Assembly: GCA_905369775.1 (NCBI GenBank)
Contig: CAJPJR010000012.1
Coordinates: 1-44,108 of the forward strand
Length of the DNA stretch: 44,108 nt
Source of the DNA: Prevotellaceae bacterium UBA1746
GTDB lineage: Bacteria > Bacteroidota > Bacteroidia > Bacteroidales > Bacteroidaceae
Direction: 5' to 3'
Position 1 is the first letter of the stretch. Every line of letters starts with the position of its first letter. Shown in pieces: positions 16,503 to 25,742 of this stretch. The notes under the pieces were generated by a model, which saw nothing but the letters and a program-made list of their open reading frames with translations, made no database searches and was not told where the DNA came from. The translations under genes and the position numbers were made by a program.

Positions 16503-18116
16503 TTATCTGTATCCTGGATTCTGTTTCAAATTAGGATTGAGCTGCAGCATGCGCGCCGGGATGGGAAAGACCGTCGTGTGGCGGTCTGCTTCGTCAGACA
16601 AGGCCGGTCGCAGGGTGTAAGCCTTGTGGAAGAGATCAAACCTCACGAGATCCGCTCGCCGCGTTCCCTCCCACATCAGTTCCAATAGGCGTTCCTCAAG
16701 CAGATGTTCGAGTGTAGCCGTGCGCGGCGCCATGCCCACACGTGCACGCACGCGATTCAGATCCTCGTCTCCCGACTCCCCTAATCTAACCTTGGCCTCG
16801 GCACGCATCAGTAGTGCATCTGCATAACGAAACAGCACGATATCGTTGTCCGCCAGCTGTCCGTCACTGTAAGCCGTGGGGTCGGGAGCATATTTGTGCA
16901 TGCGCGCACCGGCGGTCTTCTCATAAGGCGAACCGGTGAGGCTGAGTTTGACTTCACGGGCCCGATAAATGAGCGGTGTGTGGGCATCTTGCATCACCGT
17001 CACGCCGTTTTCGCGCACGGTGTCGGCATAGAAATTCAGCGCGAAACGTCGGTCCTCTCGACTCGTCCCGTAGCCGTAGATGTCCAAGGTAGCCGGCGTG
17101 GCGCAACTTCCGTTTTCTCCCACGCCGTGCTGCGCCCCACCCTGCGCATAGTGGCGAGAACGGAAAAGGTTCTTGAACAAGGTGGGATAGAGCGTCTTGT
17201 CGGTGACGATTGTGAAGATGTTTTCGCGCGATTGTTCGTTGGCCACTTTGAAATTGTCGGCATAGTTCGGCTCAAGTGTATAGCCGGCGGCGGTAAGTGA
17301 GTCGCAATAGGCCACAGTTGCCTGCCACGCGTTGAGTGTGCGGCCGTTTACGTCCAACCGCATCGTGTCGCCCGACGGACGATGGCCGTCTGTGGGGTCA
17401 TCGTCGGCATACACTTCGGCATTGAGGGCCAAACGCGCCAAAAGGAAGAAGACCACCGGGCGGGTGATGCGCCCATAATAGCTGCCGGGCACGTTGCTGC
17501 GCACATTGGGCAGGAGGGGTAAGACCTCACGCAGCTCTTTATTGACAAAAGCATAGACTTCCGAACGACGCGCGGGACGCACATCTTCCAAGCGCGCTTC
17601 GGCTTTCGTCACCACGGGAACTCCACCAAAGAGATCGAGCAATTCGAAATAAAAGAGCGCACGCACTGCACGCACTTCGGCGCAGTAGCGAGCATAGTCG
17701 GCGTCACTGAGTAAATTACGGTGCTTCGCCAACCGATCGAGCGACCGATTGCTGAGCATCACCACACGATAGAGATAATTCCAAAGCGTGAGCAACTCGG
17801 GGTCGTTGGACGTCCAACGGTGCAAGTAGAGATTTTCCCAAAATCCCCCGTCATACCAATCGCCGCCCCGAATCGGGATCACGGCTTCGTCCGTGCAAAA
17901 AGTATTGTAGTCGTACACCCCTTTGTAGGTGCCCTGCAATCCCTCTCCGTCGCGGCTTCCGCCGATGTTCGCATAGAGCGTTGCAACGGTGTTGACGTAC
18001 AAATTGGTCGCGTTGTCGTAGGCTTGCTGCTCAGACAGGCTTCCGTGCGGCTCGTCGTGCAAACAAGCCGTCAAAAAAAAGAGCGGAAGGCAAAAAAGGA
18101 AAAGAAGCTTGTTCAT
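16503..18116 (-). CDS. SusD/RagB-family outer-membrane nutrient-binding lipoprotein
   Basis: The protein has 537 residues from MNKLLFLFCLPLFFLTAC, with the lipobox LTAC at Cys18. An ATG eight codons earlier would overlap susC by 14 bases, whereas this start lies 10 bases after the susC stop. Hallmarks of SusD proteins are visible: the TPR-like core with LYANIGGSRDGEG, a YARYCAEVRAVRALFYFELLDLFGGVPV motif, and a C-terminal DIVLFRYADALLMRAEAKVRLGE ... LEHLLEERLLELMWEG stretch. With SusC it forms a lidded import complex at the outer membrane. No glycoside hydrolase is encoded with it, so the ligand (glycan or peptide) is open. Confidence 0.95.
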   Translation of the reverse strand: MNKLLFLFCLPLFFLTACLHDEPHGSLSEQQAYDNATNLYVNTVATLYANIGGSRDGEGLQGTYKGVYDYNTFCTDEAVIPIRGGDWYDGGFWENLYLHRWTSNDPELLTLWNYLYRVVMLSNRSLDRLAKHRNLLSDADYARYCAEVRAVRALFYFELLDLFGGVPVVTKAEARLEDVRPARRSEVYAFVNKELREVLPLLPNVRSNVPGSYYGRITRPVVFFLLARLALNAEVYADDDPTDGHRPSGDTMRLDVNGRTLNAWQATVAYCDSLTAAGYTLEPNYADNFKVANEQSRENIFTIVTDKTLYPTLFKNLFRSRHYAQGGAQHGVGENGSCATPATLDIYGYGTSREDRRFALNFYADTVRENGVTVMQDAHTPLIYRAREVKLSLTGSPYEKTAGARMHKYAPDPTAYSDGQLADNDIVLFRYADALLMRAEAKVRLGESGDEDLNRVRARVGMAPRTATLEHLLEERLLELMWEGTRRADLVRFDLFHKAYTLRPALSDEADRHTTVFPIPARMLQLNPNLKQNPGYR

Positions 18117-18126
18117 CTTAGTGCAT

Positions 18127-20835
18127 TTAGAACTGTACATTCACCCCCATAGAAAAAGTGCGATAGACAGGATACGAACGTTTGTCGTCCATTCCGATCG
18201 TGGCATTGACCACGTGGCTGTTGATCATGGGGGTCAATCCCGAATAAGCCGTAAATGTCCACGGATTGTTCACACTACACGATAGACGCAGCCCCCGAAT
18301 GACCCGAGAACGCAAGGGTACGTTCCAGCCCAAGGTGATATAATCCACATTTACGTAGTCGCCTTTCTCCAACCAGTAGTCGGTGACGTTTTGATCCTTG
18401 ATGTTCTGCTGCGGCGCCCCACGCATCACGTTGTAGTCGGGAAAGCTCGTCATGTTCATGTAGGCCAAGGCCGTGGCATTGAAGATCTTGTGGCCGAAGG
18501 CGCCGTTGATTTGCATCGTGAGATCCCAATTTTTGTAACGCACTGCGATGTTCGAGCCGAGCATCACCTTGGGTGTGGCCTGTCCCGCCACATATCGGTC
18601 GCCACCGTCTTCGACATTGATCCGCCCGTTGTGGTCCAAATCTTCGATTTCGTAGCGGCGACTGCCGTCGGGCTGGAGTTCCAAACCGGTGCTTTTGGGC
18701 AAATAGAACACGCCCAGCGGTTGTCCAACGATTTGATAGAGCACATTGTTGTTTCCTCCGTGGAAACCGGCGCCAAGCTCCATTCCGCCGATGGGAGTAA
18801 TGCGAGGGGCAGTGAGTTGCATGCCGAGACAAGCTCCTCCCAGCGAGCGCAAACGACTGCGCTGCACGGTGAGGTTCGCATTCACGTCGAGTCCCCAGTC
18901 GCGGGTGCGCAACAACGAAGCACCGAGTCCGAGTTCCCAACCGTCGTTGGAGAGTGTGCCGTTGTTGGCCAGGAGTTTGTCATAAACAAAGGGCGGCACG
19001 GGCACTTCGTACTCATAAAGCATGTCGCGCGTCACGGCATGATAATATTCTGCGGTCAATATCAAACGATTGTCCCACAACGCCGCCTCAGCGCCCACGT
19101 TGAAGGTGCCGCGCGTCTCCCAACGCAAATCAGGATTATAGTTGCGCGCTTCGCTCATCGTCACAACCGGCGCTCCGTTGACGGGGACAACGTTGGTCGG
19201 CACCATGCGTCGTACGGCATTGTAGGCCGAGATGCCCGCCAGATTTCCCGATTCACCATAGCCGATGCGAAATTTCAGGCGATTCACGGCATCGACGCCG
19301 CGCAAGAAGGCTTCGTGCTTCACATCCCACTCGCCCGAAACCGAAGGGAAGAGACCCCACGTGTGATTCTCCCCTACCAACGAGCTACCGTCGGCGCGCA
19401 CGCTGACGGAAAGGGCATAGCGATTGAAAATGCTGTAGCGGGCAGAAAAAAGTCCGGAGAGTAATGTGGCATCTTGGCGGTCACTATACGTCCCGCCGTA
19501 GGGGCGCAACGCACCGGCGGCCAGATTGTGATAGCCGGTGGCGTTGTTCGTGAATCCCTTTACGAGCGTTCCGAATTCTGTTTGGCGGCTGTGCTGCCAC
19601 TCGCCCAGGGCACGGGCCGTGAGTCGGTGAGCGCCCCAGAAACGATCGAAGTCTAACGAGAAATTGGCCAGCCAATCTTTGTAATTCCGCTGGCGACGCA
19701 AGGCTTGTCCCTGCGCCCATATCCAAGTGGGGTAATATTGAAGTTCTTGATTGGTGCTATTCGTGTAGGTCCCCAACGCACTGAGCGAAAAAGCGTCGTC
19801 TAATTTCAATTTCAGCTGCACATGGGCGTTGAGGTGCTGATTTTCGAGATCATTGCTCGCTCTGAACATGGCTTGCGGCGCAGCAATCTGCGAAGCCGTG
19901 GGATTCGTGTACCAGCCTCCGCCCACTTTTTCCTGCAAAGGATAGGTGGGATTTTGCGCTGCTGCCCCATAAAAAACTCTTTGACCGTCGTAAAGATCGG
20001 CCCGCTGTTGGGTCGAGGTGAAAAGCCCGAAATCGATGCGCAATTGCTCATTGAGCGCGCGCTGACTCAGGTCGATTTTCGCCACAAAATTGTTGCTACT
20101 GTTGTTTTTCACCACCATTTCGCGTTCACGATAGGCCACCGACGCACGATAATTGGACGATTCCGTGCCGCCGTTGAGGGCAACGTGGTGACTGTGTAGG
20201 AAACCCGTCCGCTCAAGGTAACGCAAATAATTTTCATTCGCACCTCCGTCAATATAAGGCTTGCCTAATCGCTGCGCTGTGGCCAGATATTCCGAAGCCG
20301 AAAGCATTTCGAGGCGTTTACTCACAGTTTGCACGCCGGCATTCCCGTCGTAACTGATGTGGAAGCGCCCACTCTTCCCCTTTTTTGTGGTGACCACAAT
20401 CACACCGGAGGCACCTCTCGAACCATACTGCGCTGTTTCTGCCGCGTCCTTGAGCACTTCGAATTGATCGATGTCGCCCGGATACACCGTACTGAGGGTT
20501 TCCAGATCGGAAGGTACGCCGTCGATGAGCACCAAAGGATCGTTTCCGCCGGTAATGGACGTGGTGCCACGCACTCTCACCCCGGTAAGCGCCGCCATGC
20601 GGTCGCCTGTACCCGAAGTCACGCTCACACCGGGTAAGCGCCCGGCAAGATTTTCCAAAGGCGACTCGATATATCCTCGTTTGAAGCGGTCGTCGCTGAA
20701 ATTTAAACCGGGGGCCAATCGAATCACCTTGCGTGTGGTGTCTTTTCGCGTCACAGGCTTTGTCTTCTGCGCATGTGTGGTCGCAGCCACGGCCATTATG
20801 CAAAGCAACACGGAAAGTCGACGTTTGTTCATCAT
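18127..20835 (-). CDS. SusC/RagA-family TonB-dependent transporter
   Basis: The 902-residue protein has a signal peptide (VLLCIMAVAATTHAQ), the plug domain with VRVRGTTSITGGNDPLVLIDGVP, DQFEVLKDAAETAQYG and SRGASGVIVVTTKKG, and a beta-barrel with the usual C-terminal SMGVNVQF ending. It is shorter than most SusC proteins. The carboxypeptidase-regulatory-like N-terminal domain is missing, because the plug begins about 30 residues after the signal peptide. It pairs with the SusD gene 10 bases downstream. Direct repeats upstream could bind a regulator. No sigma/anti-sigma pair or hybrid two-component system lies next to it. Confidence 0.96.
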   Translation of the reverse strand: MMNKRRLSVLLCIMAVAATTHAQKTKPVTRKDTTRKVIRLAPGLNFSDDRFKRGYIESPLENLAGRLPGVSVTSGTGDRMAALTGVRVRGTTSITGGNDPLVLIDGVPSDLETLSTVYPGDIDQFEVLKDAAETAQYGSRGASGVIVVTTKKGKSGRFHISYDGNAGVQTVSKRLEMLSASEYLATAQRLGKPYIDGGANENYLRYLERTGFLHSHHVALNGGTESSNYRASVAYREREMVVKNNSSNNFVAKIDLSQRALNEQLRIDFGLFTSTQQRADLYDGQRVFYGAAAQNPTYPLQEKVGGGWYTNPTASQIAAPQAMFRASNDLENQHLNAHVQLKLKLDDAFSLSALGTYTNSTNQELQYYPTWIWAQGQALRRQRNYKDWLANFSLDFDRFWGAHRLTARALGEWQHSRQTEFGTLVKGFTNNATGYHNLAAGALRPYGGTYSDRQDATLLSGLFSARYSIFNRYALSVSVRADGSSLVGENHTWGLFPSVSGEWDVKHEAFLRGVDAVNRLKFRIGYGESGNLAGISAYNAVRRMVPTNVVPVNGAPVVTMSEARNYNPDLRWETRGTFNVGAEAALWDNRLILTAEYYHAVTRDMLYEYEVPVPPFVYDKLLANNGTLSNDGWELGLGASLLRTRDWGLDVNANLTVQRSRLRSLGGACLGMQLTAPRITPIGGMELGAGFHGGNNNVLYQIVGQPLGVFYLPKSTGLELQPDGSRRYEIEDLDHNGRINVEDGGDRYVAGQATPKVMLGSNIAVRYKNWDLTMQINGAFGHKIFNATALAYMNMTSFPDYNVMRGAPQQNIKDQNVTDYWLEKGDYVNVDYITLGWNVPLRSRVIRGLRLSCSVNNPWTFTAYSGLTPMINSHVVNATIGMDDKRSYPVYRTFSMGVNVQF

Positions 20836-20863
20836 CGTTGCGGGGAGAAAAGTGGGGGTTACT

Positions 20864-20905
20864 ATATAAATAATGAGTGATCCTACCGTATATAATGGAG
20901 TGACC
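20864..20905 (-). repeat. Direct repeat upstream of susC
   Basis: Two related copies are seen on the plus strand, TATAAATAATGAGTGATCC (20865-20883) and TATATAATGGAGTGACC (20889-20905). They lie 30-70 bases before the susC start. They resemble a tandem operator, but no regulator is identified. Confidence 0.4.
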
Positions 20906-21009
20906 TGCCGTTTACTCTACGACTGCAGCTCGAAAGTCGGGGCTACTCCATGCCGCTCTTCGCACGATCCACCGACCGGCGGGACTTTTTCGCGACAACG
21001 TGCGCCCTT

Positions 21010-21507
21010 TTAGAGAATCTCTCGTGCAATCCAAGCACAGGCTTCGGCATCGGCCAGTGCATGGTGGTGATCTTCGAGATGAAACCCGCAGCGTTCGGCC
21101 ACTGTGTGGAGCTGATGATTCGGTAACCCGGCACCGAACGTTCTGCGCGAGGCGCGACAGGTGCAATAGAAGGGATATTCCGGGTAATCCATGTCGTAGG
21201 CATCAAAAACAGCCCGGAGACAAGACTCATCAAATGGGCTGTTGTGCGCCACAAAGGGAAATTCTTCCGGCAAATGCCGACACAATTCGGCCCACACTTG
21301 TGGAAACGGGCGCTCATGCCGCGTGTCCTCTGTCGTCAATCCGTGAACAGCGGTGGTGAACGGGGAATAATAATCGGGAATCGGGCGGATCAAGCTGTAA
21401 TACTTGTCGGTTATTTCACCGTCGCGCACCACTACAATCCCAACACTGCACACACTGCTGCGCTTCCCGTTGGCGGTTTCAAAGTCAATCGCTACAAAGT
21501 TTTCCAT
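21010..21507 (-). CDS. DEDDh 3'-5' exonuclease (DnaQ-like)
   Basis: The protein has 165 residues. The exonuclease motifs are ExoI AIDFETANG (D8, E10), ExoII VAHNSPFDESCL, and ExoIII HHHALADAEACA, all with intact acidic residues and the DEDDh histidine. The whole chain is the exonuclease domain, as in stand-alone epsilon-like or RNase T-like proteins. It lies 47 bases after another DEDDh gene on the same strand, with which it is probably co-transcribed. Substrate (DNA repair or RNA processing) cannot be told from sequence. Confidence 0.9.
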   Translation of the reverse strand: MENFVAIDFETANGKRSSVCSVGIVVVRDGEITDKYYSLIRPIPDYYSPFTTAVHGLTTEDTRHERPFPQVWAELCRHLPEEFPFVAHNSPFDESCLRAVFDAYDMDYPEYPFYCTCRASRRTFGAGLPNHQLHTVAERCGFHLEDHHHALADAEACAWIAREIL

Positions 21508-21554
21508 CGGTCGGTCATTTTAGAAGAAACAAAACGACATATCCCTTCTATTTA

Positions 21555-22151
21555 TCAAAGGCTTATCACATTTCTCCTCAACAATTCGAAGAAGCACTCC
21601 TTCGTGGCGCTGATATCGGCCATCGCGTCGTGCGCCCCGTCGAATTCTCGGCCGAAAAGTCGCACATACAATTCTTGCAGACGGGGCCACTTGGGGCCAT
21701 ATTTCCCGGGAATGTTGCAAAAGTCGATCGTTGCTTGCATTGTGCACACATAAGGGCGCGCAAACATGATGCGGTGATCGTAACCTAGGCGATAATATTC
21801 CGTACCCACGACGTGTAAATCGTAATCTATGTTGTGTCCCACCAGCCAACCGGATTCATTCAGATCGGCACCGAAGGCCAACATCACGTCGCGCAGCGGT
21901 TCTCCTTCAGCCAAGGCACGTTCTGTCGTAATACCGTGCACGTCCGAAGCCGCTGTTGGAATTTCAAAGCCTTCGGGGCGCACAATCCGGTTGCCCCGTC
22001 GCAATTCGCTCCCCCGGCTGTCGGTGAGAATCCAGCCCAACTGCACCAAACGCGGCCAATTGTCCGTGTCTGTGCAAGGCGCTTTGTAGTCTTGTGGAAT
22101 GCCTGTGGTCTCAGTGTCGAAAAAGAGGTATTTTGTTTCAGGTTGAGGCAT
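21555..22151 (-). CDS. DEDDh 3'-5' exonuclease, second copy
   Basis: The protein has 198 residues from MPQPETKYLFFDTETTGIPQDY. The ExoI motif FFDTETTG, ExoII VGHNIDYDLHVV and ExoIII GAHDAMADISAT are present, so it should be catalytically competent. An upstream ATG at 22229 would add 26 residues without motif support. It is longer than its neighbour and differs in sequence, so this is a pair of distant paralogues rather than a recent duplication. It is divergently transcribed from kdsA, with the shared intergenic region at 22152-22349. Confidence 0.9.
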   Translation of the reverse strand: MPQPETKYLFFDTETTGIPQDYKAPCTDTDNWPRLVQLGWILTDSRGSELRRGNRIVRPEGFEIPTAASDVHGITTERALAEGEPLRDVMLAFGADLNESGWLVGHNIDYDLHVVGTEYYRLGYDHRIMFARPYVCTMQATIDFCNIPGKYGPKWPRLQELYVRLFGREFDGAHDAMADISATKECFFELLRRNVISL

Positions 22152-22317
22152 GTTGTTTTGAATTATAGGAGAAGGCAGATGAAAACACTTCGGTGTGCGT
22201 ATTGATCCTTCCGGACAACACACCTGCAAATATCTAAAAAAAAAAAGTGTCTCCCAAGAATCCTCGTGTCAAAATGCTTTTTCGTCGAGCACAAAGGGCT
22301 TTCCCCGAAGTTTTTCG

Positions 22318-22325
22318 TACTTTTG
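22318..22325 (+). promoter_or_regulatory. -7 element of the kdsA operon
   Basis: TACTTTTG matches TAnnTTTG 24 bases before the kdsA start. A matching -33 box is not evident at 19-21 bases. Confidence 0.6.
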
Positions 22326-22349
22326 CAGCAAACCATTGTGTACCTTCGC

Positions 22350-23102
22350 ATGAAGCCTCTCTTTATAGCCGGCCCTTGCGTGATCGAAAGCAACGAATTG
22401 CTCGACCGCGTGGCACAACAGTTGGTAGAAATTCGCCAACGCCTTCACATCGACATTTATTTTAAGGCCTCGTTTGACAAGGCCAACCGCACTTCTCTCC
22501 GTTCCTTCCGCGGCCCGGGGCTGGAACGCGGCTTGCAACAACTTGCCGATGTGGGTGCGCGCTACCATCTTCCCTTGACTACCGACATTCACGAAAGCTA
22601 TCAGGCCGCAGCCGCGGGCGAAGTAGTCGATGTGCTGCAGATTCCCGCTTTTTTGTGCCGCCAGACCGATTTACTCGTGGCAGCTTCACGCACCGGCCGC
22701 GTGGTCAACATCAAAAAGGCCCAATTTCTTTCCGGCGAAGACATGCGTTTCCCCGTAGAGAAGTGTAGAGAATCAGGCGCGAAGGAAGTTTGGCTGACAG
22801 AACGGGGCAATAGCTTCGGCTACAACAACTTGGTTGTCGATTTTCGCAATCTTCCCATCATGCGGCAGTGGGCCGACCGCGTCATCATGGACTGCACACA
22901 CTCGGTGCAGCGTCCCGGCGGCGGAAACGGCACAACTTCCGGCGACCGCGAGTTTGTTCCTGCCATGGCATTGGCCGCCAAAGCGTTCGGCGCCCAGGGC
23001 TATTTCCTCGAAACCCACCCCGATCCGGACAAAGCGCTGTCCGACGGTCCGAATATGCTGCCGCTCGACGAACTCGAAGGCCTGTTTCGCCAATTGTGCT
23101 AA
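22350..23102 (+). CDS. kdsA: 3-deoxy-8-phosphooctulonate synthase
   Basis: This 250-residue enzyme condenses arabinose 5-phosphate with phosphoenolpyruvate to KDO 8-phosphate for lipopolysaccharide. LFIAGPCVIES at the very start, FKASFDKANRTS, TDIHE, IPAFLCRQTDLL and DCTHSVQRPGG are the expected TIM-barrel motifs. The start MKPLF was chosen because the -7 box lies just upstream. An earlier ATG at 22266 would include the promoter. It is slightly shorter than E. coli KdsA at the N-terminus. kdsD follows after 21 bases. Confidence 0.96.
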   Translation: MKPLFIAGPCVIESNELLDRVAQQLVEIRQRLHIDIYFKASFDKANRTSLRSFRGPGLERGLQQLADVGARYHLPLTTDIHESYQAAAAGEVVDVLQIPAFLCRQTDLLVAASRTGRVVNIKKAQFLSGEDMRFPVEKCRESGAKEVWLTERGNSFGYNNLVVDFRNLPIMRQWADRVIMDCTHSVQRPGGGNGTTSGDREFVPAMALAAKAFGAQGYFLETHPDPDKALSDGPNMLPLDELEGLFRQLC

Positions 23103-23123
23103 TCTCTCTTCTCGAAAATCCCC

Positions 23124-24074
23124 ATGTCAATTTATACCGACACCGCCATTCAATGCCTCCGCGACGAAGCCGAGGCATTATTGGCCTTGATCCCCACCAT
23201 CGGCTCCGAGTTGGATGAGGCCGTTCGGCTCATTATGGCCTGCACCGGCAAAGTCATTGTGACGGGTGTGGGAAAAAGCGGACACGTCGGCGCCAAAATC
23301 GCCGCGACTCTCTCTTCCACAGGAACCCCCAGCTTCTTTATCAATCCGCTCGACGCGTTCCACGGAGACTTGGGCGTGATTGCCGACAACGATCTCATTC
23401 TCGCAATTTCCAATTCGGGCGAAACCGACGAGCTGCTCCGCTTCTTCCCCTACTTGCTCGCCAAGAAAGTGCCGATTGTCGGCATGAGTGGCAACCCCTC
23501 TTCGCTTTTGGCGCAATACAGCACCGTGCATTTGAATATCGCCGTGAAGCACGAGGCTTGCCCCATGGGGTTGGCGCCCACTTCCAGCACGACCGTGACG
23601 CTTGCCCTGGGCGATGCCCTCGCCTGTGCCCTCATTGTGGCGCGCGACTTCAAGGCCGGCGATTTTGCACGCTTCCATCCCGGCGGTGCCCTGGGTCGGC
23701 GGTTGCTGACCTGCGCACGCGACGTCATGCGCACCGACAATCTCCCCACCACCTCGCCCGATACGTGCATGGGCGAGGCACTGGTTTGCATGACCTCCGG
23801 GCGTTTGGGTCTCTGCGTGGCCGTTGAAAACGGAAACATCGTGGGCATCGTCACCGACGGCGACATTCGTCGTGCAATGGAGCGCTTCGGCGACAGCTTC
23901 TTCCGCCATACCGTGCGCGAAGTCATGACCTCACACCCCAAAATCGTGCGCCCCGAAACCAAAGTGGCCGAGATCGATCAGCTCATGCAGCAATACAAGA
24001 TCCACTCCGTGCTGGTGCTGGACGAAGCGGGCAAATTGCTCGGCATTGTCGACTCCTTCAGCACGATGATTTAA
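23124..24074 (+). CDS. kdsD: Arabinose-5-phosphate isomerase
   Basis: This 316-residue protein of the KpsF/GutQ family converts ribulose 5-phosphate to arabinose 5-phosphate, the substrate of KdsA. The SIS domain (about residues 35-175) holds VTGVGKSGHVGAKIAATLSSTGTPS, DLILAISNSGETDE and the LAPTSSTT loop. Two CBS domains follow (about 200-315), with GIVTDGDIRRAME in the first and SVLVLDEAGKLLGIVD in the second. Its place directly behind kdsA makes the KDO role secure. kpsF is an alternative name. Confidence 0.96.
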   Translation: MSIYTDTAIQCLRDEAEALLALIPTIGSELDEAVRLIMACTGKVIVTGVGKSGHVGAKIAATLSSTGTPSFFINPLDAFHGDLGVIADNDLILAISNSGETDELLRFFPYLLAKKVPIVGMSGNPSSLLAQYSTVHLNIAVKHEACPMGLAPTSSTTVTLALGDALACALIVARDFKAGDFARFHPGGALGRRLLTCARDVMRTDNLPTTSPDTCMGEALVCMTSGRLGLCVAVENGNIVGIVTDGDIRRAMERFGDSFFRHTVREVMTSHPKIVRPETKVAEIDQLMQQYKIHSVLVLDEAGKLLGIVDSFSTMI

Positions 24075-24137
24075 ACATTCGTCTCCCACGAAGGCCTCTT
24101 CTAACGAAGAACTGCCCCCTTTTATCCCATTCTCCAC

Positions 24138-25424
24138 ATGAACGAACAGCGCGACACCACTTTCTCCATATTAAAGGCACTTGCCATTCTCCTCGTCGTG
24201 ACGGCTCATGCAGCAGCCCCCACCTACCTGTCCCGCTTCGCCTACATGGTTTCGGTACCGGCCTTCTTTGTGTGCGCCGGCTACTTTTTCAATCCCCAAT
24301 ACCTGCAACAGAAGGGCACTTTCGTCGTGCGCCGCGCACGCCGCCTTTACCTTCCGTTTGTGAAATGGAGCCTTCTGTTTCTCGTCCTCCACAATCTTTT
24401 TTTCCCGCTCGGTCTACTCTCTGAAACCTACGGCAATGCCGCCGGAGGCGTGACGCATCCCTACGATTGGGGCACGGCAATGCAAAATCTCTGGAGCATT
24501 GTCTTCAACATGTCGGGCTATGACGTCTTTCTCGCCGGTGCTTTTTGGTTTTTCCGCGCCCTGTTTCTGTCGAGCATCGCCTTCCTGCTTCTGTTCAAGG
24601 GCGCCACTTGCATCAAGTGGCTGAAGAATCCCACCCTACAAGTCGCTGCAGTCGGCACCCTCACCCTCCTTCTCGCCATTTGGCAATCGTTTGACGGACT
24701 TCGCATCACCGGTGTGGCGCAAGGCGGCTACCGCGAACTGATGGGCATCACTTTTATGAGCATCGGTTTCTTGTTTCGTCACAACACCGACAGCCCTGTG
24801 TCGGTTGCCTGGCGCCATCCCGCACTCGGTTTGGCATGGAGTAGTCTTGTTTTGGCGCTTTTGGTCGCCTTCTTCCCCGTAGCCATGACTCCCTCCACCG
24901 GCAATCCGCTCGCCGTTGTCCTTTTGGCGCTCGCCGGTCCGGCCGCTTTTGTCTGGCTGCACGCCGTTGCCCACTATCTCTCCCTCCTCCCTCGCAAAGT
25001 TCCCGAGGTCATTGCCTACATTGGCGACAACAGCATCTACATCTTCGGTTTCCATCTCCTGGCCTTCAAGTTGGTGAGCATGATCAAGGTGTTGGCCTAC
25101 GGGTTGCCGTGGGAAATGGTGGGGAACCACCCGGTGGTGACATTCCAACGGGACGATGCATTTTGGATCGCCTACCTTTTCGTCGGCGCAGGGCTCCCGC
25201 TGCTGGTGGTCTGGAGTTGGCGCTATTTCTGCACCCAATTTGACTTCAACTGGACGCGTCCTGCCGACTGGGGCCGGCTGTTCCTCACAATTTCTGTCGG
25301 GATCTGGACCGGAATGAAGTGGTTGGGACGCACCTCAGTGCGCACTTCGAAGAAAACGGCGCACGGCATTGCCGTCACCTTCAAAGACATCGTCACGCAA
25401 TCGCGCACCGACGACGACAATTGA
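24138..25424 (+). CDS. Acyltransferase 3 family membrane protein
   Basis: This 428-residue protein has about ten membrane segments. The opening STFSILK-type motif (TTFSILKALAILLVVTAHAA) carries the conserved His of the family, and a basic loop RRARRLYLPF follows in the next turn. Such proteins (OafA/WecH type) move acetyl or other acyl groups onto extracellular glycans. Being 63 bases after kdsD suggests decoration of a KDO-linked or O-antigen glycan, but the substrate is not determined. A basic soluble tail of about 60 residues ends the protein. A terminator follows. Confidence 0.88.
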   Translation: MNEQRDTTFSILKALAILLVVTAHAAAPTYLSRFAYMVSVPAFFVCAGYFFNPQYLQQKGTFVVRRARRLYLPFVKWSLLFLVLHNLFFPLGLLSETYGNAAGGVTHPYDWGTAMQNLWSIVFNMSGYDVFLAGAFWFFRALFLSSIAFLLLFKGATCIKWLKNPTLQVAAVGTLTLLLAIWQSFDGLRITGVAQGGYRELMGITFMSIGFLFRHNTDSPVSVAWRHPALGLAWSSLVLALLVAFFPVAMTPSTGNPLAVVLLALAGPAAFVWLHAVAHYLSLLPRKVPEVIAYIGDNSIYIFGFHLLAFKLVSMIKVLAYGLPWEMVGNHPVVTFQRDDAFWIAYLFVGAGLPLLVVWSWRYFCTQFDFNWTRPADWGRLFLTISVGIWTGMKWLGRTSVRTSKKTAHGIAVTFKDIVTQSRTDDDN

Positions 25425-25460
25425 CCGCGCATCGCAGAAAACCTCCCGCAAATCATTATC

Positions 25461-25499
25461 ACCCCGAAGTCTCTTTCCAACGGAGACTTCGGGGTTTTT
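25461..25499 (+). terminator. Terminator of the kdsA-kdsD-acyltransferase operon
   Basis: ACCCCGAAGTCTC/GAGACTTCGGGGT pairs over 13 bases with a nine-base loop and is followed by four T. Confidence 0.92.
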
Positions 25500-25673
25500 C
25501 GTTTCCTCGTCTCGGTCAATAACGGAAAACCTGGGGAGAAATACGCCAAATCCCCCAACTTTCGACAGAAAGCTCCGCGCTTTTGCCCTCGAATTCCACA
25601 GGCACAAGCGTCATCTCCCTCTTATTCGCACACCACCGCCGATTTCCCATGGGCAACCCGGACATGCAAGCAC

Positions 25674-25705
25674 AAAAAAAGGCCTTCCGCCAAAAGCGGA
25701 AGGCC
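25674..25705 (-). terminator. Terminator of the OmpA-family gene
   Basis: GGCCTTCCGC/GCGGAAGGCC forms a ten-base stem with a five-base loop. It is followed on the reverse strand by seven T. The rest of 25500-25673 holds nothing I can name. Confidence 0.9.
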
Positions 25706-25742
25706 GGTGTTTCGCGATGAATGCGAAAACTTCGGCTACAAA

